Below are positions 26,521-38,600 of a DNA stretch of 64,000 nucleotides, piece after piece. Every line of letters starts with the position of its first letter. The first letter of the stretch is position 1. Source of the DNA: Eudromia elegans (taxonomy: Eukaryota; Chordata; Aves; Tinamiformes; Tinamidae); NCBI GenBank assembly GCA_003342815.1, contig PTEX01000234.1:49547-113546 (forward strand), written 5' to 3'. The notes below the pieces were generated by a model. That model was not told the origin of the DNA, searched no databases, and was given only the letters and a program-made list of their open reading frames with translations. Position numbers and translations under genes: made by a program.

Positions 26521-29500
26521 GCAGCTTCAAGGGTCCCTGCAAAGCCATCTGCCAACTCCAGGGTAATAGGATCCTTTATAAAAATGCTGAAGAACAAGTC
26601 TAAAACGTAGGAACAAATGTTATTGCACTGCTCAGTATCTAAGGTAATTACTACAGTAATTTTCCTATGTACTGGAAGTTCTTTGTTTGGGCCTCTATGT
26701 ACACGCACATCCTTGCAACTCGTCAACTCTGACATGCAGCGCTTGCCAAGCAGGGATTTTATATCCCCTCCCACGTTGCCGTGGCATAAAAAGGGACAGG
26801 ATGCGCTTTCTTTACTGCCATTCTGGGATTCTTCTCGAGGGCTTGCTATCTATGTTTTTACAATGTAAAGTAATTTGTGATTTAAAGCCATGATACTCAG
26901 GCCAACAATAACAACAGCAGTTCCCCTCTTGAGCTCTGTGCAAGTTCACATCCTCTGATTCGTATCCCTCCTTCTCCCCCTCCAACCCCATTCGATGCTG
27001 TTAATAGATGTAATTTCCAAAGAACAGAAGCTTCTGTGATACTTAAATAACAGGGAGGCGTGAGCATGGAGGAGAACACCCCGGGGCAAAGCTTTGTGGT
27101 GGAGGCAAGGCCTGGCAGGACCACGCTGCTCCGTGGCAGGCCTTCCTGGCCTCCTGGGGGCTGTGTGTACTCTCCCCATAGCTTGCTTTGGCACTCGGGC
27201 ATCTCTGGCAGAGATTTGCATTCAGGAAATGTGCTCTGGACTAGTGGAGTCTTCCTTAGTCCAGCTCTGCCTTTGGCCTGCTGGTTTTGCTGATGGAGTT
27301 GCTGAAGAGAAGTTGGCATGAAGGCTACCAAAGAAAATCAGTGAAAGGAGAGGCGGGACAAGGAGAGCTCTTCATCCATATATGAACAGAGGCCGTAGCT
27401 CTTTTGCCTGCACTTATACTGAGGACACAAAGAAAAGTGACAGCTTTGTGTAGCCTTAGGTAGCCTCTTTTTCCTCATGTATATCTACACAGTGAAGATG
27501 TTGACACTCCCAACCACCCTGAAGAACTGGCATTCCTTTTTACTTGGGACCGATGTGTGGTGTGTGGCTGGTGACTGATGGCTTATTCCTCTTGGTGCTT
27601 TAAAAATTTTCAGTATTTTGAAAATAATTGAACATGTGAACCTGTGCTGTATCCTCTCATTCCCTAAGGATAGCCTCCCTTGTAGGGGCTCTCTGTGGAG
27701 CACACCTGTTAGAGTGCAAATGGGCCTGGCTGTGTCTAGCAGAGCTTGAAAAAATGCATGTAGTTCTGAGTTCTTTGGAGACATCAGAATACACTTTCCT
27801 TTAAAGGAAAGGAAAAGAGGGGAAATAGCTAGGACGCGAAAGGCAAAAAGTCCATCCCCCTACCTCCTACCAGGAAGTTTGCAATATATCAGTTTTTGAA
27901 ACTTAGAAATCCAGCCTATACCTGTAAATCTCAGGATTGTGCCCATCTGTCAACTAACCCCCTTTTTGCTTATGGCAAAAAGTGTATGTGTGGGGAAAAA
28001 GCATGATAAAGCTTTTTTGGTAATGAGAGCATGTATCATTGACTGAGAAAAAGGGCTTAGATCTAGGAATTCACAGATGGATTTCCTATGCAACTAATGT
28101 GGAATATACAGCTAAGGTAGAGAGAGGGGAAAATAAATACCAGAGAACCAGGCCACTGCCTAGTCAGCAAAAATTGGAAGCGTCAGTTCCTTGCAGGCTC
28201 CCCTTGTAGCTTGTGGTTCTGCACGCAAAGTGAGAAAAGAGATAGTTGTTGCCGATCCTGCACCACTCATCAGTTACAAGCTCTGTTAGTCACTAGCAAG
28301 CTGCTGTTGTGTTGCTAACTTTCTGGAGACATCACTTATGGTGCTGAGGCTGCTTTGGGCGCATTAATGATTTAAGAAGTTGCTTTGTTGGACGGTGCTA
28401 TGAGAGGAGGATCTCCCTTACTCCCCAGCTTTATATTGCCACAAGTCATGTCACTGAATCCAGAAGAGAATTTGATGAGCTGTTGGATATAGGCAGGAAA
28501 GGACTAAGATGTAAGAATTGGACATAGGTGCTTTGGACTCCTTGTTTTGAGGAGATCTGCACCGGAGATTGTGCGACCGTGTGAACGCCCCTGCAGTTCT
28601 CTGGTAGCCGACCTCTCAATAGAGGTAGCCACTGCCCTGACCTCTGGCAAGTTGAGAGGCTAGACTTAACCGTGCTGTTCCTTAAAAGTGACATAACCGC
28701 AGGAATGGGTTTGTGACGAGATGGCAAAGGAACAAATCCCACCATAAAAGAGCAACAATGAAAAGCCGTAAGGGAGAAGGAAAAATGAATTCCAGAGTGG
28801 GCTGATGTGCTTACGCAAGACAATTTGCACAATCGCAGCATTGTGCGAAGGAACAAAGATATGGCCTTGGGGAAGCCACTGCCATTTTGTAAGTACTAGT
28901 TAAAAATGTTTGTGCTGACTGTACCAAGAAATGCCTGTAGAGACAGGGGCCCAAACAAGGAGCAGCGGCTGCACCCAGGTGGGTCAACAGCAAGACGTGG
29001 CGGCTCCCTGAGCAGGACACTGGCCTCTTGTGAGCACAAAGGCCTCGTGCAGGACTGCAAATCTGCACAGCCTACCACTGCCTGTGCATAAATATTTCTG
29101 TGCTGAATATATTCTCGAAGGGATGCTCGGGGACAAGAGGTTTCACAGCAAGAGCTTCCATCATTACTTTTTTATTAGTGTCAGCGTCACTGGGTGTTGG
29201 GAGCTCGGCGTGTTCAGCTGTGTTTTGAGAGCAAGTTCCTGCAGCATGACTTCTTTGTTCCTGTTCTACTCCAGTCTGCTTGTGTTTAGGCTTCCCCAGC
29301 AGGGTGGGAAAGCTACACAAGGGTCAGTAAGAAGAAGTGCATTTTCTTCTTTCAAGCTAAGAATCTAGCAGATGCTAAAAGGTGATGTGGCAAGCAAGCA
29401 TCCTGGGAAAAGGTGTTTTTGCAGCTAGGAATATAAATCATTGCAGACTGCTTTGGGAATTTGGTAGCTGACATTTGAAATGAGCAGTAGCTCTCCAGCG

Positions 29501-31949
29501 TCGTCAAAGCAGAACTGAAGGAGGTGGCCATAGCATGTGCTGCCCTGTTTCTAAAACGCTGGTCATCAGGGTTTCAGACAATGGAAACCCCAGTTTGATG
29601 AGGCGACTTTTTAGAAGGTCTGCTGTTGCTAACAATTTCCTTTCTTCCTGCGTTAGAAGTGATTAAGTGAAAAGGTATTTAAATTAGAAGCTATGATGAT
29701 TTTTATAAAGTAACCAAACTTAGTAAAATGACCTATAAGGGAAAAATTCCTCTTACAACAGATTTTCTAAACATCTCTGCTGTGTTTCTTAAGTAATTTC
29801 TAGACAGATCTGCTTATGCGCATCATTGTGAGGTTAAGCTGCTTTGTTGCAAGCTTGCCTGATAGAATATACCATGCTGCCTACACATTATGGCTATACA
29901 CTGTAATGTTTGTTTCACCTTTTTCTTTGAATTTGAATGTAAACATTCCTAGACCAAAGAACTCTATAATTAGAAAGTAATTATGAAAGAAATGTTTCCA
30001 TCTCTTCCTGCCTGCTGCTGTGCCTCATAGTTACAAAAGCACTTCTCTTTCAACCCTGAAAAGAAGTAGTAATAATAAAGAATAACATTAATTAGACTGT
30101 GGAATTGACTTAAGTATTAATCATGGAAGCTTCTTCCCCAAGTCATTTGAAATGGGGGAGCAAGAGAGGGAAAATCCTGCATTGGTAGAAGAATGTGCTA
30201 ACCTAGATGGTCTAACAGGCTTTCTGGGACTGATTTTCTAGGACTCTGCTGCACAGTGGATTGATGATAAACCCTGAACACTCTTCCCCTTCTGAAACAT
30301 TTATGTGCACCATGAATGAATACTATGAGACTTTTGAGGGATTGCTTGAAAGTTATGGTTTAATTCTGTAATGGGAATTTTGGATTTGTGTATAAACAAG
30401 GGGAAAATGAAATCAGCAACACTAACTTAGCTCACTTTTGAAAAATCTTTTGTGTAACGATGTTTACATGACAGCACCGTCCTCCTGCCAGAAGATATTG
30501 AAAAGAAAGGAAATGAACTCTGCTGTCATTTACACCCCAGGAAAAGGCATTTGACAGCTCAGAGAGATTTCTTGGTTTCTCTAGTAACTTGTTTCTAACG
30601 TAAGCGGCTGGTTTACTTTCTCGTCACGTATAGCACCAAGCACAACGGCAGTGCAGGAACACAGCTGTAGGGCCAGGTCTGCTCTAATGTTGCTCCCCTG
30701 CATTCGGCAGAGTTAAGGCAGAGGAGTCTTTGTCCTGAAGACTTCGGAACAACAGCAACAAAATGTTAAAATGAAGCCTAACAGAGAGTTAGAGCTGTCA
30801 CAGAAACAGGAATTTATCTGCAAGAAGCTTTCAGTCGGAATAGAAAGGGCAGTGTTAATAGGAAAACTTCTTTCCAAAGCTGTAATGAGCATGCATGGTC
30901 TGCTTCCTCTGACTAGGAAGGTGTCCTTTTCCATATGCACCCCCATAAATGTATCTCCCTATAAATATACTGTTATCTCCTAATTTTGGTCATCTTGCTT
31001 GTCGGGTTAGATGCGTGTTACTGCTAGCTTGTAAAAACTGTCCTTGCCAAAAACATCTGGGCTGTCCAAGTAAAACAAAACATTTCATTGCACATGTAAG
31101 GAAAAAAACGTGTGTCACTGATTAAGATGATGATATGGATGACCCGCTAGGACAGATGGAGCCATATCACTTAATAAAGATAGCAGTGCTGCGGACGGTA
31201 TGCCATTGCAGATGTGCATGGACACATCCGATGATTTAGCACCTCTTTCTGCAATATAAAGCTGTGCAGGACTAAGGCAGAGAGCAATCCAGGCAGCTGA
31301 CTTAAGAAATGCTTTCACACACAAAGACCTTAAATAATTTTACAAAGTGCTCTTCTCTTTTCAATATCACATGTTCAATACTCTTCAGTACTCGACTACA
31401 GTACTGACAGCAGGTGCTTCGTGATCAAAGAACTCCATTAAATGTGTACAATATAGTTGCAACGGTCTCTTTTTTTCCCTCCCCTCGTGTCCTACCCAAA
31501 GGCTTTGGGCACACTGTGTGATTCTCTTCTCTTCTACACTATCCAAGTCACTTGCTTTTCTAGAGGAATTTTTTTTATGAATGTCTGGTCCAGTCCATCC
31601 AGGGTTAATAGATAACTAGATATTTTCCATTTTAGTCTGTGTTGCTTTATTTCTCTTTTCTGCTTCTATTTGATATTGGGCAGAATTCATGGAAGTTCAG
31701 AGGGCAGGCTCAGGTAAAAGTCCCCAGGTTTAGACAGCTACTGAAAGCTTTCTAGGCCTGCAAAAGTAAATTGGATATATATCCAAGTGAAAGACTCCTT
31801 TAGCTTTAGTATCATCTGTACTCAGGTGTTTTGGAATAACTCGATAATAACTTTTCCTGTAGTACTACATGTGTCCATTTCTGTCCAACTGGAATTTGGC
31901 TTGGGGAAGGTCCATGAACATGTAACAACATGAGGCAAAGCCCAATAGC

Positions 31950-31978
31950 TTTTTTTTTTTTTTTTTTTTTTTTNTTTT
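31950..31978. repeat. Poly-T tract with an ambiguous base
   Basis: A run of 24 T is followed by the only N of the window (31974) and four more T. The N marks uncertain length or base calling in the homopolymer. There is no retrocopy body recognisable on the A-tail side (to the right on the minus strand). Confidence 0.95.
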
Positions 31979-32206
31979 CAGAGCTCAGTACAAGGTTAGA
32001 TGGGATCTGGTTCAGACAGAGACTTCTGCAAATAGTCATATTTTATCTGATTTAGTTAAATCAACTATTTCTAGCTCCTGATGGCTATTTTTGTTTTGGT
32101 GACAGAAAACAGCAACCTTTTGTACTGCTTCCCCAGTCAGCATCTCATGATGCATGAAGGCAGCACAAGCTGCTGGCTAAATCCACTGGAGGTAACTGCA
32201 AGATAC

Positions 32207-32266
32207 CCTGGCCCCATCCCTCCCTGGCCGCCTCATCCTGGCCCTGTCCCTCCCTGGCCGCCTCAT
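32207..32266. repeat. 30-bp tandem duplication, two copies, GC-rich
   Basis: Two adjacent 30-bp units (CCTGGCCCCATCCCTCCCTG... and CCTGGCCCTGTCCCTCCCTG..., each ending GGCCGCCTCAT) differ at two positions. They lie just before the CpG-rich patch at 32.5 kb. The plus strand would read as a proline and tryptophan-rich peptide (GPIPPWPPH), but nothing else supports coding. Confidence 0.9.
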
Positions 32267-32479
32267 GTTCTTTCCTAAATTCTGACTGCAAGGGTGGTTG
32301 TGCATTGCTCCAATACCTGCACAAGAAACTATGCTAGCTAGAGAGATTTGAGGCAAAGTACACACGATATTGTCCCTGAAACTAAAAGTCACCTGAATTT
32401 TAGTCAGAATCAAATTTTGACATCCTTTGTTAAGGTACAACTTTTCTGCAATGGTTTCTAAAGGAGTAAGCCAGCTTTA

Positions 32480-32635
32480 CAAGGTTGGGAACGGTGGAGT
32501 TGCAGTGTGACAGTGCCGGCACTAACTCGGCCCCGTGCAGAGCACTTGCTGCCCGCTCCGATGGTGAACCACGCGTGCACCCGTCAGAGAGCTTCATCAC
32601 CCCCAGCCGAGGCTCACAAGCCTTGTTACAGGATG
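32480..32635. other. CpG-enriched patch
   Basis: About ten CpGs occur in 150 bp (GTGCCGGCACTAACTCGGCC, CCACGCGTGCACCCGTCAG). It lies 220 bp after the 30-bp GC-rich tandem duplication. Overlapping frames on both strands show no known protein. Confidence 0.3.
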
Positions 32636-35600
32636 GAAAGCTTGCTGACACCCAGCTGTGCCATTCCTCTTCATGCTACTCCTTTCTAGTTCTACCGATT
32701 ATGGATCCAGCTCTTAACGTAAGCAAACTTTTAATTCAAACACTTTCCTTTGGGCTCATGCTTTTGTCATGTGTGGCACACACTTTTCTTCTGTTAACAA
32801 GTATTTAACAGATTGTGCTACTGAGGCGAGTGCAGGGTACGGTCCCACCCGTTTCAGTTTGCAAACTCTAGGCAATGCTGTGAGGAGGCTTGCAGTTGGG
32901 GGAAGTAAATGTCTGTTTCTTGTTTATGTTTTTTTCCCTTCATCCCCCCATAATTTGGCATTCTGGATCTCCTGGATGAGAACAGGGTCTAGTCTTGCAT
33001 CTTGCTTTAATCAAGGCAGAGGCAGCACCAGCACAGGAGCCTATTTCCATCATCTGAGAAACAGCTGTAGTTAAAGTGAGAAATAAACCGGAGAATAAAT
33101 GAGTCAGTGGTCCAGAGTCTGTTTATCACCTGTCCCCAGAACACAATCTGAGAACATACAGGGCAGTCCTAATACTCACACATGTGTCCTTGGATGAGAA
33201 TGATCACACAAGGACACCCTGGGCTACCCTGGAAGATGACTGGAGGACGCAGTCCATTTATCTCCTATTCCCTTTACCCTCCACTCCAGAAAAGATGCAG
33301 GGCATCTTACTATAAGCCCCCAAATTTCAGCTTTTGTAACAAGTGGGTGATTGCACTGAACTAGTGTTTGCAGGGGGCAGGATAAGAGAGGAATGAGGCT
33401 CGCGTGCTGGCAGTAATGTCTCTCTATCTAGAGTAGTGCTGCAAATAGCCATGCTCAAGTGAATATGAAATTCATGGGAACAGTGTCATAAGAAACAAAA
33501 TGTGGAGGTGGGAGCATAACGGATCTAATGGTCTTTTCTGCTTTCCATCCATAGTTGGAAATGTTTCAGGGTCCCTTTGTCACAGGGAGAATGCAGTGAT
33601 ACCCTTCTTGCTCGTGTGTAGAAGCAAAGCTTCCTGGCAGAGTGGTTGGAGATCCCATCCTACTAACAAGTGCGTTTTCTGCGATTCCCTCTACTACCGG
33701 GAGGGCAAAAACTCTAAAGGAGAAAGGTCTGGAATTAGCATTAGCCACTATTTGTGTAATGGCAGCACCAGAAATGCTGTTTCTAAGAAGCTGTTCATAC
33801 TGGACCTGATGGAAACACACAGAGAAAATCCCTTTCCCAATGAATTTATTCTAGATGGATGACCTAGACTCAGGATGGGTGAGCCCTGCAGGATTGCTTG
33901 CATTTTGTGGGCCTGTGCAAAAAGCAGTAAGTCCACACTCAAACGAGCCAAGCTGTCCTGTTCTAATAGAAAGTGATGAGTTCTGTGATAAAGCAGACTG
34001 GGACGTCAAGGTAGCTTCACTGCTGGCTTTAAGGATAACAGATTTTTCTCCTAAAAAAACAAACTAACACCCATCTCTCTTCAGATTGAGAGATATTTTT
34101 TATGCTTTCATTTTATGTCTTTATTTTTGAGAAGAGGAGAAAAGGTTACTCTCTATAAGGTTATACCTTTACAGCAGCAAAAGGAGGAGACAAGTATATA
34201 TATATTTTAAAGACATGCTATCAACAGCTGGGCACAGCTAAAGTATGAAAAGAGCACAAATGTTTCAGGCTGTAGTTGAATATTAGAGGAATTTGGGTAT
34301 CTTGATTTTTTTTTTTTTCCATTAGTGCTTTCAAATGGCCTTACCTCCAAACTTCAGGCAAGACCAGAGGCAAAAGTGCCAAAATATCATGAGAAAAGCT
34401 GCTCTTGCAAAACTTCTGGCCTGACCAGAAGAAGAAAAATCTCATAAAAGGCTGTTCTTGTCTGCTTTCCAGCCTGCTTGGCAGGCCCAAGAGGCTATAC
34501 CAGGTTTCACTTGGAAGTTCTGAACCACATCTGAATTTTTCTTTGGTTTCCCATCTCTTTTATAAATATTTAGTATTCTGTACATCTGTGGTATGTCAGC
34601 CGTACTTGCTTGCTGCTTTTAGTCCCAGACCTGTGCAGGCCAGAAGCAATGAAGGGATGTTCAATCCTTGCTTGAAAATCGCTTATAATTCAGTAGTATA
34701 GTGTGTGGTATAGTTTAGTAAGCAGAGGCCCAGAGTTTGTTGCAGTTGCAGCTGTACATCTCAGGAAAAACAGGAAAATACCACGAGAGCTTCAACCCTG
34801 ACAGATAAGAGATTTGACACAGTTCAGCATGCATAAAACTTGAATAAAGACACTATCGCTAAGCCAAGAGAATACAACTAGTCAGTATTTACTCTAGATC
34901 TGTTGAATCCCAGTCCAGGAATTTAACCACAAGATCATTTTCTCACATGCAAATGAATGTGCTACACATTGCAAGATGTCTAAATGCAAACAAAAATATC
35001 TGAAAATCCTGTTGTGTAGGAAGCTGGCTGGGATTCAGCCTGTTGGCTCTGAGTTCACGTTCGGCCAGCTCAATCCAGCCACAAAAACTTGCATGTTCTA
35101 TTGTTGTGTCTATGGTAGGCAGGAAGCAGAACTGACTCAAAAATTGCTGTGCATGAGGTTGGTGCTTAATAGCAGCCAAAGATCTAACTCCGAGGTTCTG
35201 TAACTGCTAAAACTCTTGGTGACCTGCAGGAGAAGAAGGTACATGACATTTTCAAGCAGTCATCCCTGCAGAGTTTTGCCTTGGAATTGCCACAGGGATG
35301 AAAGTTGGAGCAGCTTGCTGACTCAGCAAGCTTCCACGAAGACAAGTTCTGCAGCAATATCCCCCAGATTCCAGTGTCAACTAAAGTAATGTTATTTTGC
35401 TCATTTTAGTGCATACTATCTGCTATAATATAATTGCAATAATAGTGTGATTCCCTTTAAATGTTCCCTAATACAATAAGCAGATAATTTCTTTCAATAG
35501 GCTACATAACCCAGTTACTTTGGTAAAGGAATGATATGAAACTCTCATGATGTTTCCCAAATGTGTTTTACAGTTAGGACATGCAGCCAGCAGCAGTGTG

Positions 35601-38600
35601 CTAGACGGAAGTTCCAAGGAGACGCATTTTCCAAGGAGGGCCTGGCCATAGTTTGGAAAGGCATGGATTCCCTGGGGAGAGCATGTGGGTATTGCAGTGC
35701 CTCAGGGCAAGCTGGCAGAGCCAAGGAATATAGTTCTGACTGTGCTAGAAAGATGCCCCATGCACAGTCCGCTCGGCAGAACAAACACTACTCTGTTTCG
35801 TGCGATGCAAATGGGTTCTAAGGGCACATTACCGCCTTCTTGTAAAAAAAGGATCTTCTTTGTGACCAAAATTCCGTAGCATGCTGCCCGCTGCAGCTAA
35901 GCTGGGGAGGTCTAGGCACAATATCGCTGTTGTGTTTCCGTGGCGAGGATGTGGCACTGCAAAAGACAATAGCAGATGGAGCAGTCCCCCCTGAAGAGCA
36001 AACGGGATTATCTTTCTCTGGACTTATAGTACTTCCATTTCTTACTGAGGAACTTCAACTGCCTAGGCTCTAGTATGTCAGGTGTTTTGGAGGAGCAGCT
36101 CCTGGGCTCAGAATATTTAAAAGTAGTTCACAGTTTGGTCTGAAGATGCTGTGATGCACAGTGAGGCAGTCAGGCAAAGCGTCATTAAAGGATCTTGTCC
36201 ACGGGATGTGTGAGACTGTAGCACATGCGTATAAACTACAGGCCATTTGTGAAAGCGCTTGGATGGTAGCGACCTTGTTTCAAAACCAAGCAATAACTAT
36301 ATATAGACTCTTTATATCCAGGGATATTTTGAATGTTGTGTGTTAGCGTGTGTTGGTGAGACAGGCAAAAACTTCCTGGAGTTCATTTTTGGCTGGTGAG
36401 TCACTAAGGGAAGTTCCCTGTTAGACTGGCAAACGGCAAAGACGGCTACATCCCTCTCCCTAACTCAGCACAGCTGGAAGCCTCTCCATTGTTCTTAACT
36501 TCTGATTTCCTTCCTGGAGAAGTTTAGGGAATATGCTGTCTCTCCAGCTCTTCCCTTATCAGTGTCTAGCCCCTGGCAGCCCAACATGCACATATATGTG
36601 CACACACACGCACGCATGGTCTTTCTTTGGCTGTCGTCTGTTTTCTTAATTTAGATTTTAACCACTTCAGCCTGTCAATAGAAATATAAACAGATCTGGG
36701 TTGTAAGAGCACGGTTGGAGCTGAGAATCTGATATTATACAGCTGCTAAAGCTTTTGCTTATTTAAACTATGACAGATCCTAATCCTTTGAGTCAAAATC
36801 AGGCAAGATTTCTGGAGATTTGTGCTAAGGAGGCAATTATGTTTTCCTAGGGCAGTTATGTCCTTTAAGGGAAGAATATACTTTTTTTCTGTTTCCAAGT
36901 AATAAAATACGTAATCCAAGGCAGGTAAGCATAATATGATTTTCACTTTTTTTTTTTCTTTTGGCAACGTAATCACTTTGTGGATTAAACAGAAATTATA
37001 CTTGGACTTTAGCTCCAAGCTCATCAAATGCTCTCGACTGCTACACTAGGCACAGTGACAAAGACTAAAAGGAGAAAAGCATCATTAGGGCAACTGGTGA
37101 TATCTGATTCCTACCTCCAGAGCTGTAGTCATCTATCAGAGCTCTGGGAGAATTTATGAGGACGCGGACTGGGAACACGGATGTAGGGATGGCTGCAATG
37201 ATGTAAGAGGACCTATGGCTATTTTTAAACTTCACTGGTAAACTGATAAATCTTAAAGACTTAGTGCTCTGCTTCCTTTCACAACAAATCAAAACAGAAG
37301 TCAAGCAGATAGCACACAGAGGATGGTTCACTGGGAGAAACACCAGGAGACTGGGTTTTGTAAAGGTGGCTGATAAAGGTGCTTAGCACTTAAAGTGAAA
37401 CTTGCTGGTTTTCGAAAGTCCCCCTAGGAACAGAATCTCCCTCTACATCCCTGTTAGCAAACTGCCAAAATATTTGTGACAGTTTCAACAGGGATATTCA
37501 GGGTTCTGCAAGGAAGATATTGGCTTTAAATTTTCTTGCTGCTGACTTTCCCTGTCCTCCACCTACTTATTCATCACGGAGTACTACCATGGTTCCTCCA
37601 GCCAGGAGGCAAAAGCTCTGCCACTCACCCCCATTTGCACGGGGACATGCTGCAATCTGTGCTCCACAAGCTGAGCACCTCCTGATCAAGCTGCTCTCGG
37701 GAAAAGAGCTAAGGGAAAAACACTGCTTGTGTGATGTCTCCTGGAGAACACAAGGAATTTGGGTAGGAATTATACAAAAAAAGAGGCTGTTGTACCCATC
37801 CATTTGTATGAATTATCTTGTAAAAGGTTTTGCAATATGGTAAAATGTAGGAGGTCCAGATTATGGTGAGAAAAGAATTTTAAAGAAAATGAGAATACCA
37901 CTCTTTTGTAACAAATGCCCTCTTTGTTCATTCTTCCTCAGCCAGTGTCCTCTGTATGCAATTGCTAAAATTATCCAGCATAATTAAGATGCGCTACAGA
38001 AAAAAAGGATTATCATGTGGTCGGTGAGCACTCCCCTTCCTGAGAGACAGAAGGCACCCACCTAGCCTCCTGGGCAGGACATTAATGTCTTTCCCTTGGT
38101 TGAAACAGATAGAAGGATAGATATCTTTCAATAGGAGATGCAAGAGGTGAACGATTATCTGGAATGGGTGGATGGGGAAAGCGTATTTTACCACTGACTG
38201 GTGTCTCTGGACGGGAGTTTTCAATTTTAATTAAAACATTTTGTAATTAAACTTTTTGCTCTTTGCTGTTATCACCAAGCCTTAAAAATCCTACATTTTT
38301 GTTAAAAACAAATTTAAACTGTTTCTTTTGTGTAAAAGTTTTTTTTTTTCCATAGGTTGCCTAGGATTTGCATTTGATAGTCCTCACAGTTAAACCTTTA
38401 AGGTATTCTATTAGCTGCTAACTCATTTTGCCGTATTAAGTGACAAGAACCTGTATCCAGAAGTTTAACAGCATTAGTGCAGAAGCTCACAAATGCAATT
38501 TCAGTACTATACTTTTATAGAGGGGAGACCTAAATGTTCAGAAAATATCAAGGTTTCATATTTTGATAAATAAGAGAACAGTTTTGATTCTTACTCGTAC

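Noticed and set aside
33500-33862. Plus-strand open frame of 120 codons with an overlapping minus-strand frame
   Set aside because: The translation resembles no family I know, and both strands are open equally, which argues against selection on one.
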